Below, one piece after another: positions 35,774-44,596 of a stretch of 64,000 nt of DNA. Source of the stretch: Pasteurella sp049670895. GTDB lineage: Bacteria; Pseudomonadota; Gammaproteobacteria; Enterobacterales; Pasteurellaceae. Numbering within the stretch: position 1 is the first letter of the stretch; each line of letters begins with the position of its first letter. The notes beneath the pieces are model-generated. The model did not search any database. It saw only the letters and a program-made list of their open reading frames with translations, and was not told where the DNA came from. Location: the NCBI RefSeq assembly GCF_049670895.1, contig NZ_CP187170.1. One strand, written 5' to 3'. The position numbers and the translations under genes were made by a program.

Positions 35774-36457
35774 TTAGGCTTTTTCCACTTCTAAACGTTC
35801 AAAGGCTAACACGTTATTTTCTAATTTTCTTAACAAGAGGGTGGCAATTCCTGTAATCAGCAAATAAATCACGCCCGCAATACCATAAATGGTTAAAGCA
35901 TCATATTCTGTGCCATAAAGCTGTCTTGCATAGCCCATAATATCCATGATGGTGATAGTTGAAGCAAGAGATGTGCCTTTAAACACCAAAATAATTTCAT
36001 TGCTGTAAGACGGCAAGGCACGTTTTAACGCATAAGGTATTAAGATTTTTAAGGTTTGTAAACGGGTAAAACCTAATGCCGCACAACTTTCCCATTGCCC
36101 TTTGCCAATGGCTTTCACTGCCCCATGAAACAGCAAGGTGGAATACGCTGCACTATTTAATGCCAAGGTTAACATGGCACAAAACCAAGCGTTCGATAAA
36201 ATTGACCAAGCAGCACTTTGTACAATCCACTCGAATTGCCCCGGCCCTGCATAAATTAAGAAAAATTGCACCAATAACGGCGTGCCTGTAAATAAGGTCA
36301 CATAAGTGCGAACAGCACAGTTCACCAACTTATTCCCCATGGATAAGGCAAAGGTGAACATTAAGGCTAAAAGCAATGCGACAAGTAACGACACCGCAGT
36401 CAAAATCAGGCTCGTTGGAATACCTTGTGCAATGATCATGAAATATTCTTGCACCAT
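35774..36457 (-). CDS. artM: arginine ABC transporter permease ArtM
   Basis: Protein of 227 residues, a polar amino acid permease with about five membrane segments and the ATPase-contact loop KGQWESCAALGFTRLQ. Its start shares one base with the artQ stop (TAATG). Order artP-artI-artQ-artM matches the arginine system of H. influenzae and E. coli, which supports the name. Confidence 0.88.
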   Translation of the reverse strand: MVQEYFMIIAQGIPTSLILTAVSLLVALLLALMFTFALSMGNKLVNCAVRTYVTLFTGTPLLVQFFLIYAGPGQFEWIVQSAAWSILSNAWFCAMLTLALNSAAYSTLLFHGAVKAIGKGQWESCAALGFTRLQTLKILIPYALKRALPSYSNEIILVFKGTSLASTITIMDIMGYARQLYGTEYDALTIYGIAGVIYLLITGIATLLLRKLENNVLAFERLEVEKA

Positions 36458-37128
36458 TACTTCACCCCTCTCTCAAAACGTGTAAAACGATAGTCCAATT
36501 TACGAATGATAAACTGGCTAATTAACGTAATGGCCAAATAAAGTAATGCGGCAATGCCATACCAAGTAAATGGCTGATGAGTCACCGTGTTCACTAATTC
36601 CGCTTGACGCATTAAATCATCAACACCAATTAAGGACACCAATGCCGTATCTTTGAGTAACACGAGCCATTGATTACTTAAGCCTGGTAACGCATGACGC
36701 CAAACTTGTGGCATCACAATATGCACGAAAGTATAGCCTCGACTTAAGCCCAACGCAGCACCTGATTCCCATTGCCCTAAGGGAATGGCTTGAATCGCAC
36801 CACGTAAGGATTGTGAAGCATAAGCGGCAAAAATAATCGACAAGGCGAAAACACCACAGCTAAATGCACTAAATTGGATAAATTCTCCCGTGATCATTTC
36901 CACCACTTCGGTGGATCCAAAATAAATGAGTAATACCACGAGAATTTCAGGTAAGCCCCGTAATAACGCAATCGTTACTGAGGTGGGTTTGCGAATCCAT
37001 GACCATTTGCTGGTTTCTAACACCACAAAGAACATGGATAAAATCAACCCCACAATTAACGAACAAACCGCCAACCCTAAGGTCATTAGGGTTGCGGAAT
37101 ACATTAAAGAAAGATAATCAAAAAACAT
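36457..37128 (-). CDS. artQ: arginine ABC transporter permease ArtQ
   Basis: Protein of 223 residues, the partner permease of ArtM. It shares the same fold, with the contact loop LGQWESGAALGLSRGYTF. It starts six bases after artI. Named from operon order and family. Confidence 0.88.
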   Translation of the reverse strand: MFFDYLSLMYSATLMTLGLAVCSLIVGLILSMFFVVLETSKWSWIRKPTSVTIALLRGLPEILVVLLIYFGSTEVVEMITGEFIQFSAFSCGVFALSIIFAAYASQSLRGAIQAIPLGQWESGAALGLSRGYTFVHIVMPQVWRHALPGLSNQWLVLLKDTALVSLIGVDDLMRQAELVNTVTHQPFTWYGIAALLYLAITLISQFIIRKLDYRFTRFERGVK

Positions 37129-37134
37129 AATCGA

Positions 37135-37854
37135 TTATTTTGTCATCCATTTATCGTAGATTTTTTGATATTCGCCACTTTCTTTGATCGCAGCTAACCC
37201 TTTGTTTAAGTCTGATAAAAGTGCTTTATTGGCTTTGTTCACTGCAATACCTAAACCATTACCAAAATATTTTTTGTTATTCACTTTATCACCCACAAAG
37301 GCTAATTCTGGCTCTTTATTAAGCATATCCACTAACACTGCGGTGTCGCCGAAAATAATATCAATACGACCGTTTTTTAAATCTAAAATCGCATTTTGTA
37401 AGCTTGAATATGGCACAGGTTGATATTGCTTAGCTTCTGCAACGACATATTGTTGGAAGGTGGTGCCATTTTGTATCCCCACTTTCTTCGCTGTGGTTAA
37501 ATCCGCTTTCCCTTTGACCGCAATAAAACTCGCAGAACTGTCATAGTATGGCTCACTAAAGCTCACTTGTTTTGCACGTGTTTCTGTAATATCAATAGCA
37601 GAAATAGCCGCATCAAAATGCTTAAATTTCAAACCACTAATCAAACTATCGAAAGATTGGCTTTTAAAATGACAAGTCGCTTGAATGTGCTGACAAATCG
37701 CATTGGCAATATCAACATCAAAGCCTACTAGCTCACCTTTTTCATTGGTTAATTCAAAGGGAGGATAACTTGGCTCCATGGCGAAAGTAATGTCTTTTGC
37801 GTATGCAGTAAAAGCGGTCCCCGCAAGCAGTGCGGCTAAAAGTAATTTTTTCAT
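37135..37854 (-). CDS. artI: periplasmic arginine-binding protein ArtI
   Basis: Protein of 239 residues with a signal peptide ending near FTAYA (residue 19). Family 3 binding protein: ITFAMEPSYPPFELTNEKGE, FDVDIANAICQ, FDSLISGLKFKHFDAAIS and DITETRAKQVSFSEPYYDS. AAGGAC precedes the ATG. It delivers arginine to ArtQM. Confidence 0.9.
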   Translation of the reverse strand: MKKLLLAALLAGTAFTAYAKDITFAMEPSYPPFELTNEKGELVGFDVDIANAICQHIQATCHFKSQSFDSLISGLKFKHFDAAISAIDITETRAKQVSFSEPYYDSSASFIAVKGKADLTTAKKVGIQNGTTFQQYVVAEAKQYQPVPYSSLQNAILDLKNGRIDIIFGDTAVLVDMLNKEPELAFVGDKVNNKKYFGNGLGIAVNKANKALLSDLNKGLAAIKESGEYQKIYDKWMTK

Positions 37855-37868
37855 GTTATGTCCTTATT

Positions 37869-38600
37869 TTAATGTGATAAATATTGTTTAAATTGTTCTG
37901 TTTGTGGATATTCAAAACAGCTTGCATCCCCCATTTCCACAATATGACCTTGTTCCATATACACCACTTTGGTCGCCACTTTACGAGCTACCGCCACTTC
38001 GTGGGTGACAATGACTTGGGTAATGCCTGTTTGTTGTAACTCTTTAATAATATCCACCACTTGTGCCGTAATTTCAGGATCTAAGGCAGCAGTGGGTTCA
38101 TCAAATAATAAAACCTGTGGCTTCATCATGAGTGCACGGGCAATCGCCACACGTTGCTGTTGACCACCTGATAAATGTAATGGAAAACGATCAGCAAATT
38201 TTTCTAGGCGTAAACGTGTCAAAAGCTCAAGTGCTCGTGCTTTTGCACTATCATCATCAAGCCCTAACACCTTTTTCGGTGCTTCAATTAAATTTTCAAT
38301 CACCGTCAAATGTGGCCATAAATTGTATTGTTGGAATACCATGCCCACATCTTGTCTCAATTGACGGATTTTTTTAGCATTTGCTTTATCGGAAGATAAA
38401 TCAAACCGATTATTCGCAATTTCCAGTTCACCCGATACGGGGACTTCCAGTAGATTTAAGGTTCGGATTAAAGTACTTTTCCCTGCTCCACTTGGGCCTA
38501 GTAGGACAACGGTTTCCCCTTCTTCTGCGTCTAAGTTAATGTTAAATAAGGTTTGTATAGAACCATAAAAAAAGTTTAAATTTTTAACACGAATTGCCAT
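37869..38600 (-). CDS. artP: arginine ABC transporter ATPase ArtP
   Basis: Protein of 243 residues. Walker A GPSGAGKST near residue 36, signature LSGGQQQR and Walker B VLLFDEPTAALDP are intact. First gene of artPIQM. Two ARG boxes lie immediately upstream, so arginine and ArgR probably repress the operon. Confidence 0.92.
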   Translation of the reverse strand: MAIRVKNLNFFYGSIQTLFNINLDAEEGETVVLLGPSGAGKSTLIRTLNLLEVPVSGELEIANNRFDLSSDKANAKKIRQLRQDVGMVFQQYNLWPHLTVIENLIEAPKKVLGLDDDSAKARALELLTRLRLEKFADRFPLHLSGGQQQRVAIARALMMKPQVLLFDEPTAALDPEITAQVVDIIKELQQTGITQVIVTHEVAVARKVATKVVYMEQGHIVEMGDASCFEYPQTEQFKQYLSH

Positions 38601-38627
38601 TCTTAAAAAATCTCTAATATTTGCAAA

Positions 38628-38666
38628 ATTGCAATAATATTAATATTCAATGCATAATTATGCAAA
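38628..38666 (-). promoter_or_regulatory. tandem ARG boxes (ArgR) upstream of artP
   Basis: A strong box with the perfect palindrome TGCATAATTATGCA (38651-38664) and a weaker one, TGCAATAATATTAA (38630-38643). As 18-base boxes they are separated by three bases, the spacing ArgR hexamers use. Consensus is TGAATWWWWATTCA. Confidence 0.65.
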
Positions 38667-38692
38667 TATAATTTCGTTTAAAAAATCAAATC

Positions 38693-38728
38693 ATAAAAAA
38701 AATCCCCAACCTAAAGGTTGAGGATTTC
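38693..38728 (-). terminator. intrinsic terminator of gmhA
   Basis: Stem AAATCCCCAACCT / AGGTTGAGGATTT; the minus strand ends in a run of eight T. Separates hpt-gmhA from artPIQM. Confidence 0.85.
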
Positions 38729-38745
38729 TCAGGACAAGATAATGT

Positions 38746-39330
38746 TTATTCCGCTTTCGCCATTTCAAATTCAACTAACATCATTAAAATATGAATGACT
38801 TTAATGTGGATTTCTTGAATGCGATCTGCATAGCGAAAATGTGGTACACGGATTTCCACATCCGCAAGACCTGCCATTTTACCGCCATCTTTCCCTGTTA
38901 AGGCTATCACTTTCATGCCTTTTGCTTTTGCCGCTTCAATGGCATTTAGCACATTTTTAGAATTTCCCGATGTGGATAAACCAAATAGTACATCACCTTT
39001 TTGCCCCACGGCTTCAACATAACGTGAAAAGACATATTCATAACCGAAGTCATTACTCACACAGCTCAAATGACTAACATCAGAAATGGCAATGGCGGGA
39101 TAACCAGGGCGATTTTCACGATAACGACCAGTGAGTTCTTCCGCAAAATGCATGGCATCACAATGAGAACCACCATTTCCACAAGAAAGGACTTTTCCAC
39201 CTTGTTTGAAGCTATCAGAAATCAATAAAGCCGCTTCCTGAATTAACTTAATATTGTTGTCATCGCTAATAAATTTATTTAGCACATCTGCCGCTTCATT
39301 TAATTCGGCTTTAATTTGATCAAGATACAT
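38746..39330 (-). CDS. gmhA: phosphoheptose isomerase
   Basis: Protein of 194 residues, SIS-domain isomerase making D-glycero-D-manno-heptose 7-phosphate for the LPS/LOS inner core. Core motif SCGNGGSHCDAMHFAEELTG at about 50-69 and the GLSTSGNSKNV loop. GAGG ribosome site. Starts 26 bases after hpt and probably shares its transcript. Confidence 0.95.
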   Translation of the reverse strand: MYLDQIKAELNEAADVLNKFISDDNNIKLIQEAALLISDSFKQGGKVLSCGNGGSHCDAMHFAEELTGRYRENRPGYPAIAISDVSHLSCVSNDFGYEYVFSRYVEAVGQKGDVLFGLSTSGNSKNVLNAIEAAKAKGMKVIALTGKDGGKMAGLADVEIRVPHFRYADRIQEIHIKVIHILMMLVEFEMAKAE

Positions 39331-39355
39331 GCTGGCCTCTTTCGTTGTTAACCTA

Positions 39356-39895
39356 TCATTCGTCTAGTACAACATTACCGATATACCCTAAGTTACGATA
39401 ACGTTGTGCGTAATCAATCCCATACCCAACCACGAATTCATCAGGAATGGTGAAGCCCACCCATTCAACGGAAACATTCACTTCACGGCGAGAAGGCTTA
39501 TCTAATAATGTACAAATTCTAAGTGATGCTGGATCACGTAAATTCAAAATTTCACGCACTTTCAATAAGGTGTAACCTGTATCAATAATATCTTCTACAA
39601 TTAATACATGCTCATTTTTAATATCACCCTCTAAATCCTTGCTGATTTTCACATCATGATTTGTCGTCATACCGCTACCATAGCTGGCGGTTGTCATAAA
39701 TTCAATCTCTACAGGCAGGTTAATTTCACGTACTAAATCCGCCATGAACATAAAAGAGCCACGTAGAAGCCCCACTACAATTAATTTATCAATGTTGTTT
39801 TGCTGATAATATGTCGTGATTTCACGACCAAGTGCTTGAATACGAGAACGGACGTCCTGTTCGGAGATAAGAATATCAACATGATGCTTTTTCAT
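39356..39895 (-). CDS. hpt: hypoxanthine phosphoribosyltransferase
   Basis: Protein of 179 residues of the type I PRTase fold. PRPP-binding motif LIVEDIIDTGYTL near residue 98 and the GLLRGSFMFMADL loop near 43. It salvages hypoxanthine (and guanine weakly) to nucleotides. AGGTAAA precedes the ATG. Confidence 0.94.
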   Translation of the reverse strand: MKKHHVDILISEQDVRSRIQALGREITTYYQQNNIDKLIVVGLLRGSFMFMADLVREINLPVEIEFMTTASYGSGMTTNHDVKISKDLEGDIKNEHVLIVEDIIDTGYTLLKVREILNLRDPASLRICTLLDKPSRREVNVSVEWVGFTIPDEFVVGYGIDYAQRYRNLGYIGNVVLDE

Positions 39896-39935
39896 TCGAT
39901 TTACCTTTAGGTAGGATTATAAAGGGGTATTCTAC

Positions 39936-40063
39936 AAAAAAAAGGCTGAAGTTTAAACCTCAGCCCTATAAATACCCTAACGAATTTACTTTCTACTCTA
40001 CCTGTTCGGAGTATCAACTCTAACTGAAAAAACATTGTCTCTTCAACTGGCTTCCTAACAGAT
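39936..40063 (-). ncRNA. candidate Fur-regulated small RNA
   Basis: A free-standing transcription unit of about 128 nt in the 226-base gap between pmbA and hpt. On the minus strand there is a Fur box (40099-40117), then TTGACA (40097-40092), a 16-base spacer and TAAGAT (40075-40070), with a predicted start at A40063. The transcript ends in a strong hairpin, GGCTGA / TCAGCC class stem, with a run of eight T (39943-39936). No convincing protein lies inside. This layout is that of Fur-repressed, Hfq-type iron-sparing RNAs such as RyhB in enterics and HrrF in H. influenzae. Whether it is the HrrF homologue I cannot check. Targets are unknown. Confidence 0.75.
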
Positions 40064-40069
40064 GGGTAC

Positions 40070-40097
40070 ATCTTAGCAAATAGAATTTTATTGTCAA
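40070..40097 (-). promoter_or_regulatory. promoter of the candidate small RNA
   Basis: TTGACA-16-TAAGAT: perfect -35 and a -10 with four of six consensus bases, a strong promoter by eye. Confidence 0.7.
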
Positions 40098-40098
40098 T

Positions 40099-40117
40099 AG
40101 GAATGATTATCATTTTT
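40099..40117 (-). promoter_or_regulatory. Fur box of the candidate small RNA
   Basis: AATGATAATCATT (40102-40114) is the exact 13-base core of the Fur consensus. It abuts the -35 element. Confidence 0.8.
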
Positions 40118-40121
40118 AAAA

Positions 40122-41477
40122 TTAATTTCCTGAGACTTTTAATCCCTCCAGCAAAATCGATCCTGTCTGAATATTAGAGCGATATTCCACATCATCTGCC
40201 ACTGCCACGATATGTGCTAACATCTCTTTTAGATCACCTGCGATAGTAATTTCAGCCACAGGATATTGAATTTCACCATTTTCAACCCAAAAACCTGCTG
40301 CACCACGAGAATAATCGCCCGTGACTAAATTCACCCCATGCCCCATTAAATCTGTCACTAACAAGCCTGTTCCCATCTGATGTAACAAGGCTTCTAGCCC
40401 ACCGCTCATACTCGGTTTAACCAGCCAGTTATGAATGCCGCCTGCATGACCTGTACTCTGCATGCCTAATTTTTTGGCACTGTAACTGGTGAGTAAATAG
40501 GTTTGCAAAATCCCTTGTGAAATAATTTGACGATCTTGCGTACGAACCCCTTCACTATCAAAAGGGGAGGACGCTAATTGCCCGATTAAATGTGGTCGTT
40601 CGTCGATCTCAAACCAGTCTGGTAAGACCTGTTTACCTAAGTGATCCAATAAAAAACTGGCTTTACGATATAAACTGCCGCCGCTAATTGCCGCGGTTAA
40701 ATGTCCAATTAAACCTGTTGCCACATCATTTAAAAACACCACAGGCACTTGCTGTGTTGCAATTTTTTGTGGCTGTAAACGAGAAAGGGTTTTCTTCGCA
40801 CAATGCTCGCCCACCCACTGAGGATCTGCCAACGCATTGACATTGCGGGAAATGGTGTACTCATAATCACGTTCTAATTGATCGTTGTGCCCTGCAATGA
40901 CCGAACAAGATAAAGAATAGCGACTGGATAAATAACTTTGTAACATGCCGTGGCTATTACCATAAACTCGCACGCCCGTGTGCGAATTAAAAGCAGCCCC
41001 TTCACTATTCACAATACGCTTGTCATAACGCAAGGCGGCTTGTTCTGCCGCTAAAGCTAATTCTACCGCACGATCCACATCCACTTCTGACCCATGGTAC
41101 AAACCTAAATCGGGAGCATCAAATGCCATTAACTCCGCCTCGGCTAAGCCAGCACAATCATCTGGCGAGGTGTATTTCGCAATGGCTAACGCCGCCTCTA
41201 CCGCATTTTTAATGGCTTCATGACTTAAATCCGATGTGGATGCATTGCCTTTCTGTTGCCCTAAATAAACGGAAATCCCTAATGCACCATCATTATTAAA
41301 TTCAACATTTTCAATGTCTTGTAAACGGGTTGACACAGAAAGTCCATTCACTTTTGTGACTGCTACTTCTGCCGTTGCCCCCGCTTTTTTTGCCACTTCA
41401 ATGGCATAATTTACCGCATCTCGTAAAATCTGTTCTTGTTGCTTTAAAAGTGCGGTACTTTTTTCTTGAGTTTTCAT
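40122..41477 (-). CDS. pmbA: TldD/PmbA-family protein PmbA (TldE)
   Basis: Protein of 451 residues. PmbA works with TldD as a metalloprotease heterodimer that matures microcin-type peptides and degrades the CcdA antitoxin in E. coli. Family landmarks are the N-terminal strand-helix VAVTKVNGLSVSTRLQDIE, GMQSTGHAGGIHNW, and SRGAAGFWVENGEI with IAGDLKEML. PmbA lacks the HExxH site that TldD carries, and none is seen here. tldD is not in the window. Confidence 0.92.
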   Translation of the reverse strand: MKTQEKSTALLKQQEQILRDAVNYAIEVAKKAGATAEVAVTKVNGLSVSTRLQDIENVEFNNDGALGISVYLGQQKGNASTSDLSHEAIKNAVEAALAIAKYTSPDDCAGLAEAELMAFDAPDLGLYHGSEVDVDRAVELALAAEQAALRYDKRIVNSEGAAFNSHTGVRVYGNSHGMLQSYLSSRYSLSCSVIAGHNDQLERDYEYTISRNVNALADPQWVGEHCAKKTLSRLQPQKIATQQVPVVFLNDVATGLIGHLTAAISGGSLYRKASFLLDHLGKQVLPDWFEIDERPHLIGQLASSPFDSEGVRTQDRQIISQGILQTYLLTSYSAKKLGMQSTGHAGGIHNWLVKPSMSGGLEALLHQMGTGLLVTDLMGHGVNLVTGDYSRGAAGFWVENGEIQYPVAEITIAGDLKEMLAHIVAVADDVEYRSNIQTGSILLEGLKVSGN

Positions 41478-41586
41478 GTATCCCTTCCTTTCTGCCCATC
41501 ATTCAGCAATTTTTGGGGCATTTTATCTTATTTTAGATTTTCATGCTAAAATGTTGCTTTATTTTTTGTGAGATGAAGGAAAGAAC

Positions 41587-42126
41587 ATGGCAAAGCGTGG
41601 CAAAAATAAAATTGATTGGGAAACGCCAGACTGGGACGATCAAGAAGAAATTATTTGGGTAAGTAAAAGCGAAATTAAACGTGATGCCGAAGCCCTCAAA
41701 AAACTCGGTGAAAAATTGGTGAATTTAACCAAAGTTAAACTGGAAAAAGTCCCTTTAGAAGACAAATTACTTGAAGCGATTGAATTAGCACAGCGTTTAC
41801 AAAAAGAAGCCAAACGTCGTCAGCTACAATATATTGGTAAATTGTTACGCAGTATTGATCCCGAACCCATTCAAGAAGCCCTTGAAAAGCTTGAAAATAA
41901 ACATAATCAACAACAAGCCATGTTACACAAACTTGAAATGTTAAGAGATCACCTGATTGAAACCCCTCATGCATTGACTCAATTTTTGAATGACTATCCG
42001 CAAGCGGACAGTCAACATTTACGTACGTTAATTCGAACTGCACAAAAAGAAAAAGAACAAAACAAACCGCCAAAAGCCTATCGAGAAATTTTCCAATACC
42101 TCAAAGAATTGGCGTTTGAAGAATAA
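41587..42126 (+). CDS. darP: ribosome-associated protein DarP (YjgA)
   Basis: Protein of 179 residues of the DUF615 family. It has the EIIWVSKSEIKRDAEALKKLG start region and RRLQYIGKLLRSID-like core (here RRQLQYIGKLLRSIDPEPI). DarP helps late assembly of the 50S subunit. It diverges from pmbA, an arrangement common in gamma-proteobacteria. GAAGGAAA ribosome site. Confidence 0.93.
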   Translation: MAKRGKNKIDWETPDWDDQEEIIWVSKSEIKRDAEALKKLGEKLVNLTKVKLEKVPLEDKLLEAIELAQRLQKEAKRRQLQYIGKLLRSIDPEPIQEALEKLENKHNQQQAMLHKLEMLRDHLIETPHALTQFLNDYPQADSQHLRTLIRTAQKEKEQNKPPKAYREIFQYLKELAFEE

Positions 42127-42131
42127 TCCCC

Positions 42132-42164
42132 AAGGCACGGCACCTCAAAATACCGTGCCTTTTT
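42132..42164 (+). terminator. intrinsic terminator of darP
   Basis: Stem AAGGCACGG / CCGTGCCTT followed by TTTTC. Confidence 0.85.
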
Positions 42165-42280
42165 CATGGGGTTTGACAACCAGCAAGCTACAAAACTTTT
42201 CTAAAATCCCCCGCACTTTTTAAATCTTGAGACAGCAATCCACAATAGAATATAGAAATAGAAATAGAAACACACCAAAC

Positions 42281-42311
42281 AAAAAAGGCGTAAATCCGAA
42301 GATCTACGCCT
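42281..42311 (-). terminator. intrinsic terminator of hflKC
   Basis: Stem AGGCGTA / TACGCCT with a 12-base loop; minus strand ends in TTTTTTG. Confidence 0.8.
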
Positions 42312-42328
42312 GATTTATCCCTTTTCGA

Positions 42329-43216
42329 CTATTGCGGAGCTTTCATAAAACGAAAGAATTCGCTATCGGGTTTTAAAATCATCATATTTTCTGATGAATT
42401 GGCAAAGCTACTTTCGTAGGCTTTCAAGCTTCTTAAGAAGCTATAAAATTCAGGATCATGAGAAAATGCATCAGAAAACACTTTCGCTGCAATCGCATCG
42501 CCCGAACCTCGTAATTCTTGAGCTGAACGGTTGGCATTCGCCAAAATCAAGGTGACTTTGCGATCCACATCAGCTTGAATAAACGCCGCTTTTTCACGAC
42601 CTTGGGAACGATGTTCACGGGCAACGGCATCACGTTCGGCACGCATACGTTGATAAATAGATGAAGACACTTCATCAGGTAAGTTAATTTGTTTTACTCG
42701 GACATCCACCACTTCGATCCCTAATTCAGCGGTACTGTCTGCCCCTGTATTTAATGCTTTACGTGCCCCTTCCATTAACTCTCCACGTGTTCCTGACACA
42801 ATATCTTTAATGGTGCGAGAACCTGTTTCAGAACGTAAACGGTCATTCACTTTACGGCGTAGTAAGTTTGAAGCTTGTGCATAATCACCACCGCCTGTTG
42901 CGGTATAAAAACGACCAAAATCACTAATACGCCATTTCACATAGGAATCAACAAGCAAGTCTTTTTTCTCTACGGTAACAAAGCGATCTGCTTGACCATC
43001 AAGGGTGCGAATACGTGCATCTAAAATCTTAATGGAATCAATAAATGGGATTTTAAAATGTAAACCTGGATTATAAACCACCACTTTATTGTCTGCATCA
43101 CGATGTACTTTGCTAAAACGCAACATGATGCCACGAGTCCCTTCAGAGACAATCACAATGCTAGAATACAAGAGTGCGGCAATAATAACGATGACAGGGG
43201 TTAAAAATTTACGCAT
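42329..43216 (-). CDS. hflC: FtsH modulator HflC
   Basis: Protein of 295 residues. One N-terminal membrane segment (about 4-22), then the SPFH/band 7 domain (about 22-190) with DGQADRFVTVEKKDLLVDSY, and a coiled C-terminal part. With HflK it forms a periplasmic complex around FtsH that limits its proteolysis. Its ATG overlaps the hflK stop (TAATG). Confidence 0.94.
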   Translation of the reverse strand: MRKFLTPVIVIIAALLYSSIVIVSEGTRGIMLRFSKVHRDADNKVVVYNPGLHFKIPFIDSIKILDARIRTLDGQADRFVTVEKKDLLVDSYVKWRISDFGRFYTATGGGDYAQASNLLRRKVNDRLRSETGSRTIKDIVSGTRGELMEGARKALNTGADSTAELGIEVVDVRVKQINLPDEVSSSIYQRMRAERDAVAREHRSQGREKAAFIQADVDRKVTLILANANRSAQELRGSGDAIAAKVFSDAFSHDPEFYSFLRSLKAYESSFANSSENMMILKPDSEFFRFMKAPQ

Positions 43217-44451
43217 TAATTAAATCTCCCTTGGCGAATATTTTCTTGTCTTGATTGTGAAACAGAAGGCGTAGGATTAACGGGTGCCGTTTCAATACGG
43301 GTTGTTGGTTTCGTTTCCTCGACAACCTTTGGTTGAGTGCCTTTTGTGGCTTTGCCTTTCAAAATTTGTTCTAAAGGTAATACCGTTAAATTATTGCCAT
43401 TATTACCGTCTAACATCACTTTCGGCGTATTTGACATCACTTTTTCCATGGTTTGAATATACAAACGTTCACGCAATAATTGTGGTGCAAGTTTAAATTC
43501 AGGTAATAAACGTTGGAAACGTTCAACTTCCCCTTTTGCGTCTAACACAACACGATCTTTATATGCTGTCGCTTCTTCTAAGATACGTTGTGCATCACCT
43601 CGTGCAATAGGCTCACGTTCACGTGCATAAGCTTCCGCTTCACGAATATAACGCTGTTCATCTTCTTGTGCTTTAATAGCATCATCAAAGGCGTCTTTCA
43701 CTTCTTCTGGTGGACGTGCCGATTGGAAGTTTACATCGACCACTTCCAATCCCATATCATAGGATTCAATAATTGAATTTAAGGTTTTCCACGTATTTTC
43801 ACGCACCACTGACCGTCCTGTGGTTAAAATATCATCCATAGACATATGACCAATGACATAACGCAATGCACTGTCTGTGGCTTGATTTAAACTATCGTCT
43901 GCATTGGTAACACTGAATAAATATTTCGCAGGATCATGCACACGGTATTGCACGGTCATTTCTACTTTGACCATGTTTTCATCTTGCGTTAACATCGACC
44001 CTTGTGTTTTTAATTCTTTCACTTGTTCCACGTTGACAGGAATCACACGGTCAATAAAGGTTGGTTTCCAGTTCAAACCTGGTTGCACAATGGTATTTAA
44101 CTTACCAAAACGCATCACCACGCCACGTTCTGCTTCTTTAATGGTATAAAAACCCGTGATACCCCACACCAATGCACCAATCACTGCCACAATGGGTAAT
44201 AATTTTCCTAACTTCATTGAACCGCCATGATTTGATTGAGGATTTCGCCCACCATTTCCGCCTAGCTTTTTCAATAGATTATTAAACATTTCTTCAATAT
44301 CAGGTGGGGATTGCTCTTGATTATTTTGCTTTCCTCGAGAATGATCATTCCAATTGTTACCTTCATCGCTCTTATTGTTTGGTCGAGGATTTTCAGGTTG
44401 CTTTTGCCCGGGTTTACCCCAAGGATCTTGATCTGAACCGTTCAATGACAT
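43216..44451 (-). CDS. hflK: FtsH modulator HflK
   Basis: Protein of 411 residues. N-terminal cytoplasmic Gly/Asn-rich tail, membrane helix at about 82-100 (LLPIVAVIGALVWGITGFY), SPFH domain with ERGVVMRFGKLN and EVVDVNFQSARPPEEVKDAF, and a coiled region with many Arg and Glu. The ATG at 44451 is chosen because GGAG lies six bases upstream; the first ATG at 44463 would contain that site. Confidence 0.94.
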   Translation of the reverse strand: MSLNGSDQDPWGKPGQKQPENPRPNNKSDEGNNWNDHSRGKQNNQEQSPPDIEEMFNNLLKKLGGNGGRNPQSNHGGSMKLGKLLPIVAVIGALVWGITGFYTIKEAERGVVMRFGKLNTIVQPGLNWKPTFIDRVIPVNVEQVKELKTQGSMLTQDENMVKVEMTVQYRVHDPAKYLFSVTNADDSLNQATDSALRYVIGHMSMDDILTTGRSVVRENTWKTLNSIIESYDMGLEVVDVNFQSARPPEEVKDAFDDAIKAQEDEQRYIREAEAYAREREPIARGDAQRILEEATAYKDRVVLDAKGEVERFQRLLPEFKLAPQLLRERLYIQTMEKVMSNTPKVMLDGNNGNNLTVLPLEQILKGKATKGTQPKVVEETKPTTRIETAPVNPTPSVSQSRQENIRQGRFN

Positions 44452-44596
44452 TACGTTCTCCATTTGTCAAAAAATTGTTATCAGTTTAAACAAATTGCCA
44501 CAGTCTAAACAAAATATGCTGTTAAGTCTAACGAAACTCGTGATTAAATGGGGATATTTTTATGCAATTTAAAGTGCGGCGAAAGAAAAAACCTTT

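Noticed and set aside
39907..40113. 68-codon open frame between hpt and pmbA
   Set aside because: It starts inside the Fur box, upstream of the promoter, so it would not be on the transcript, and its end runs through the terminator hairpin.
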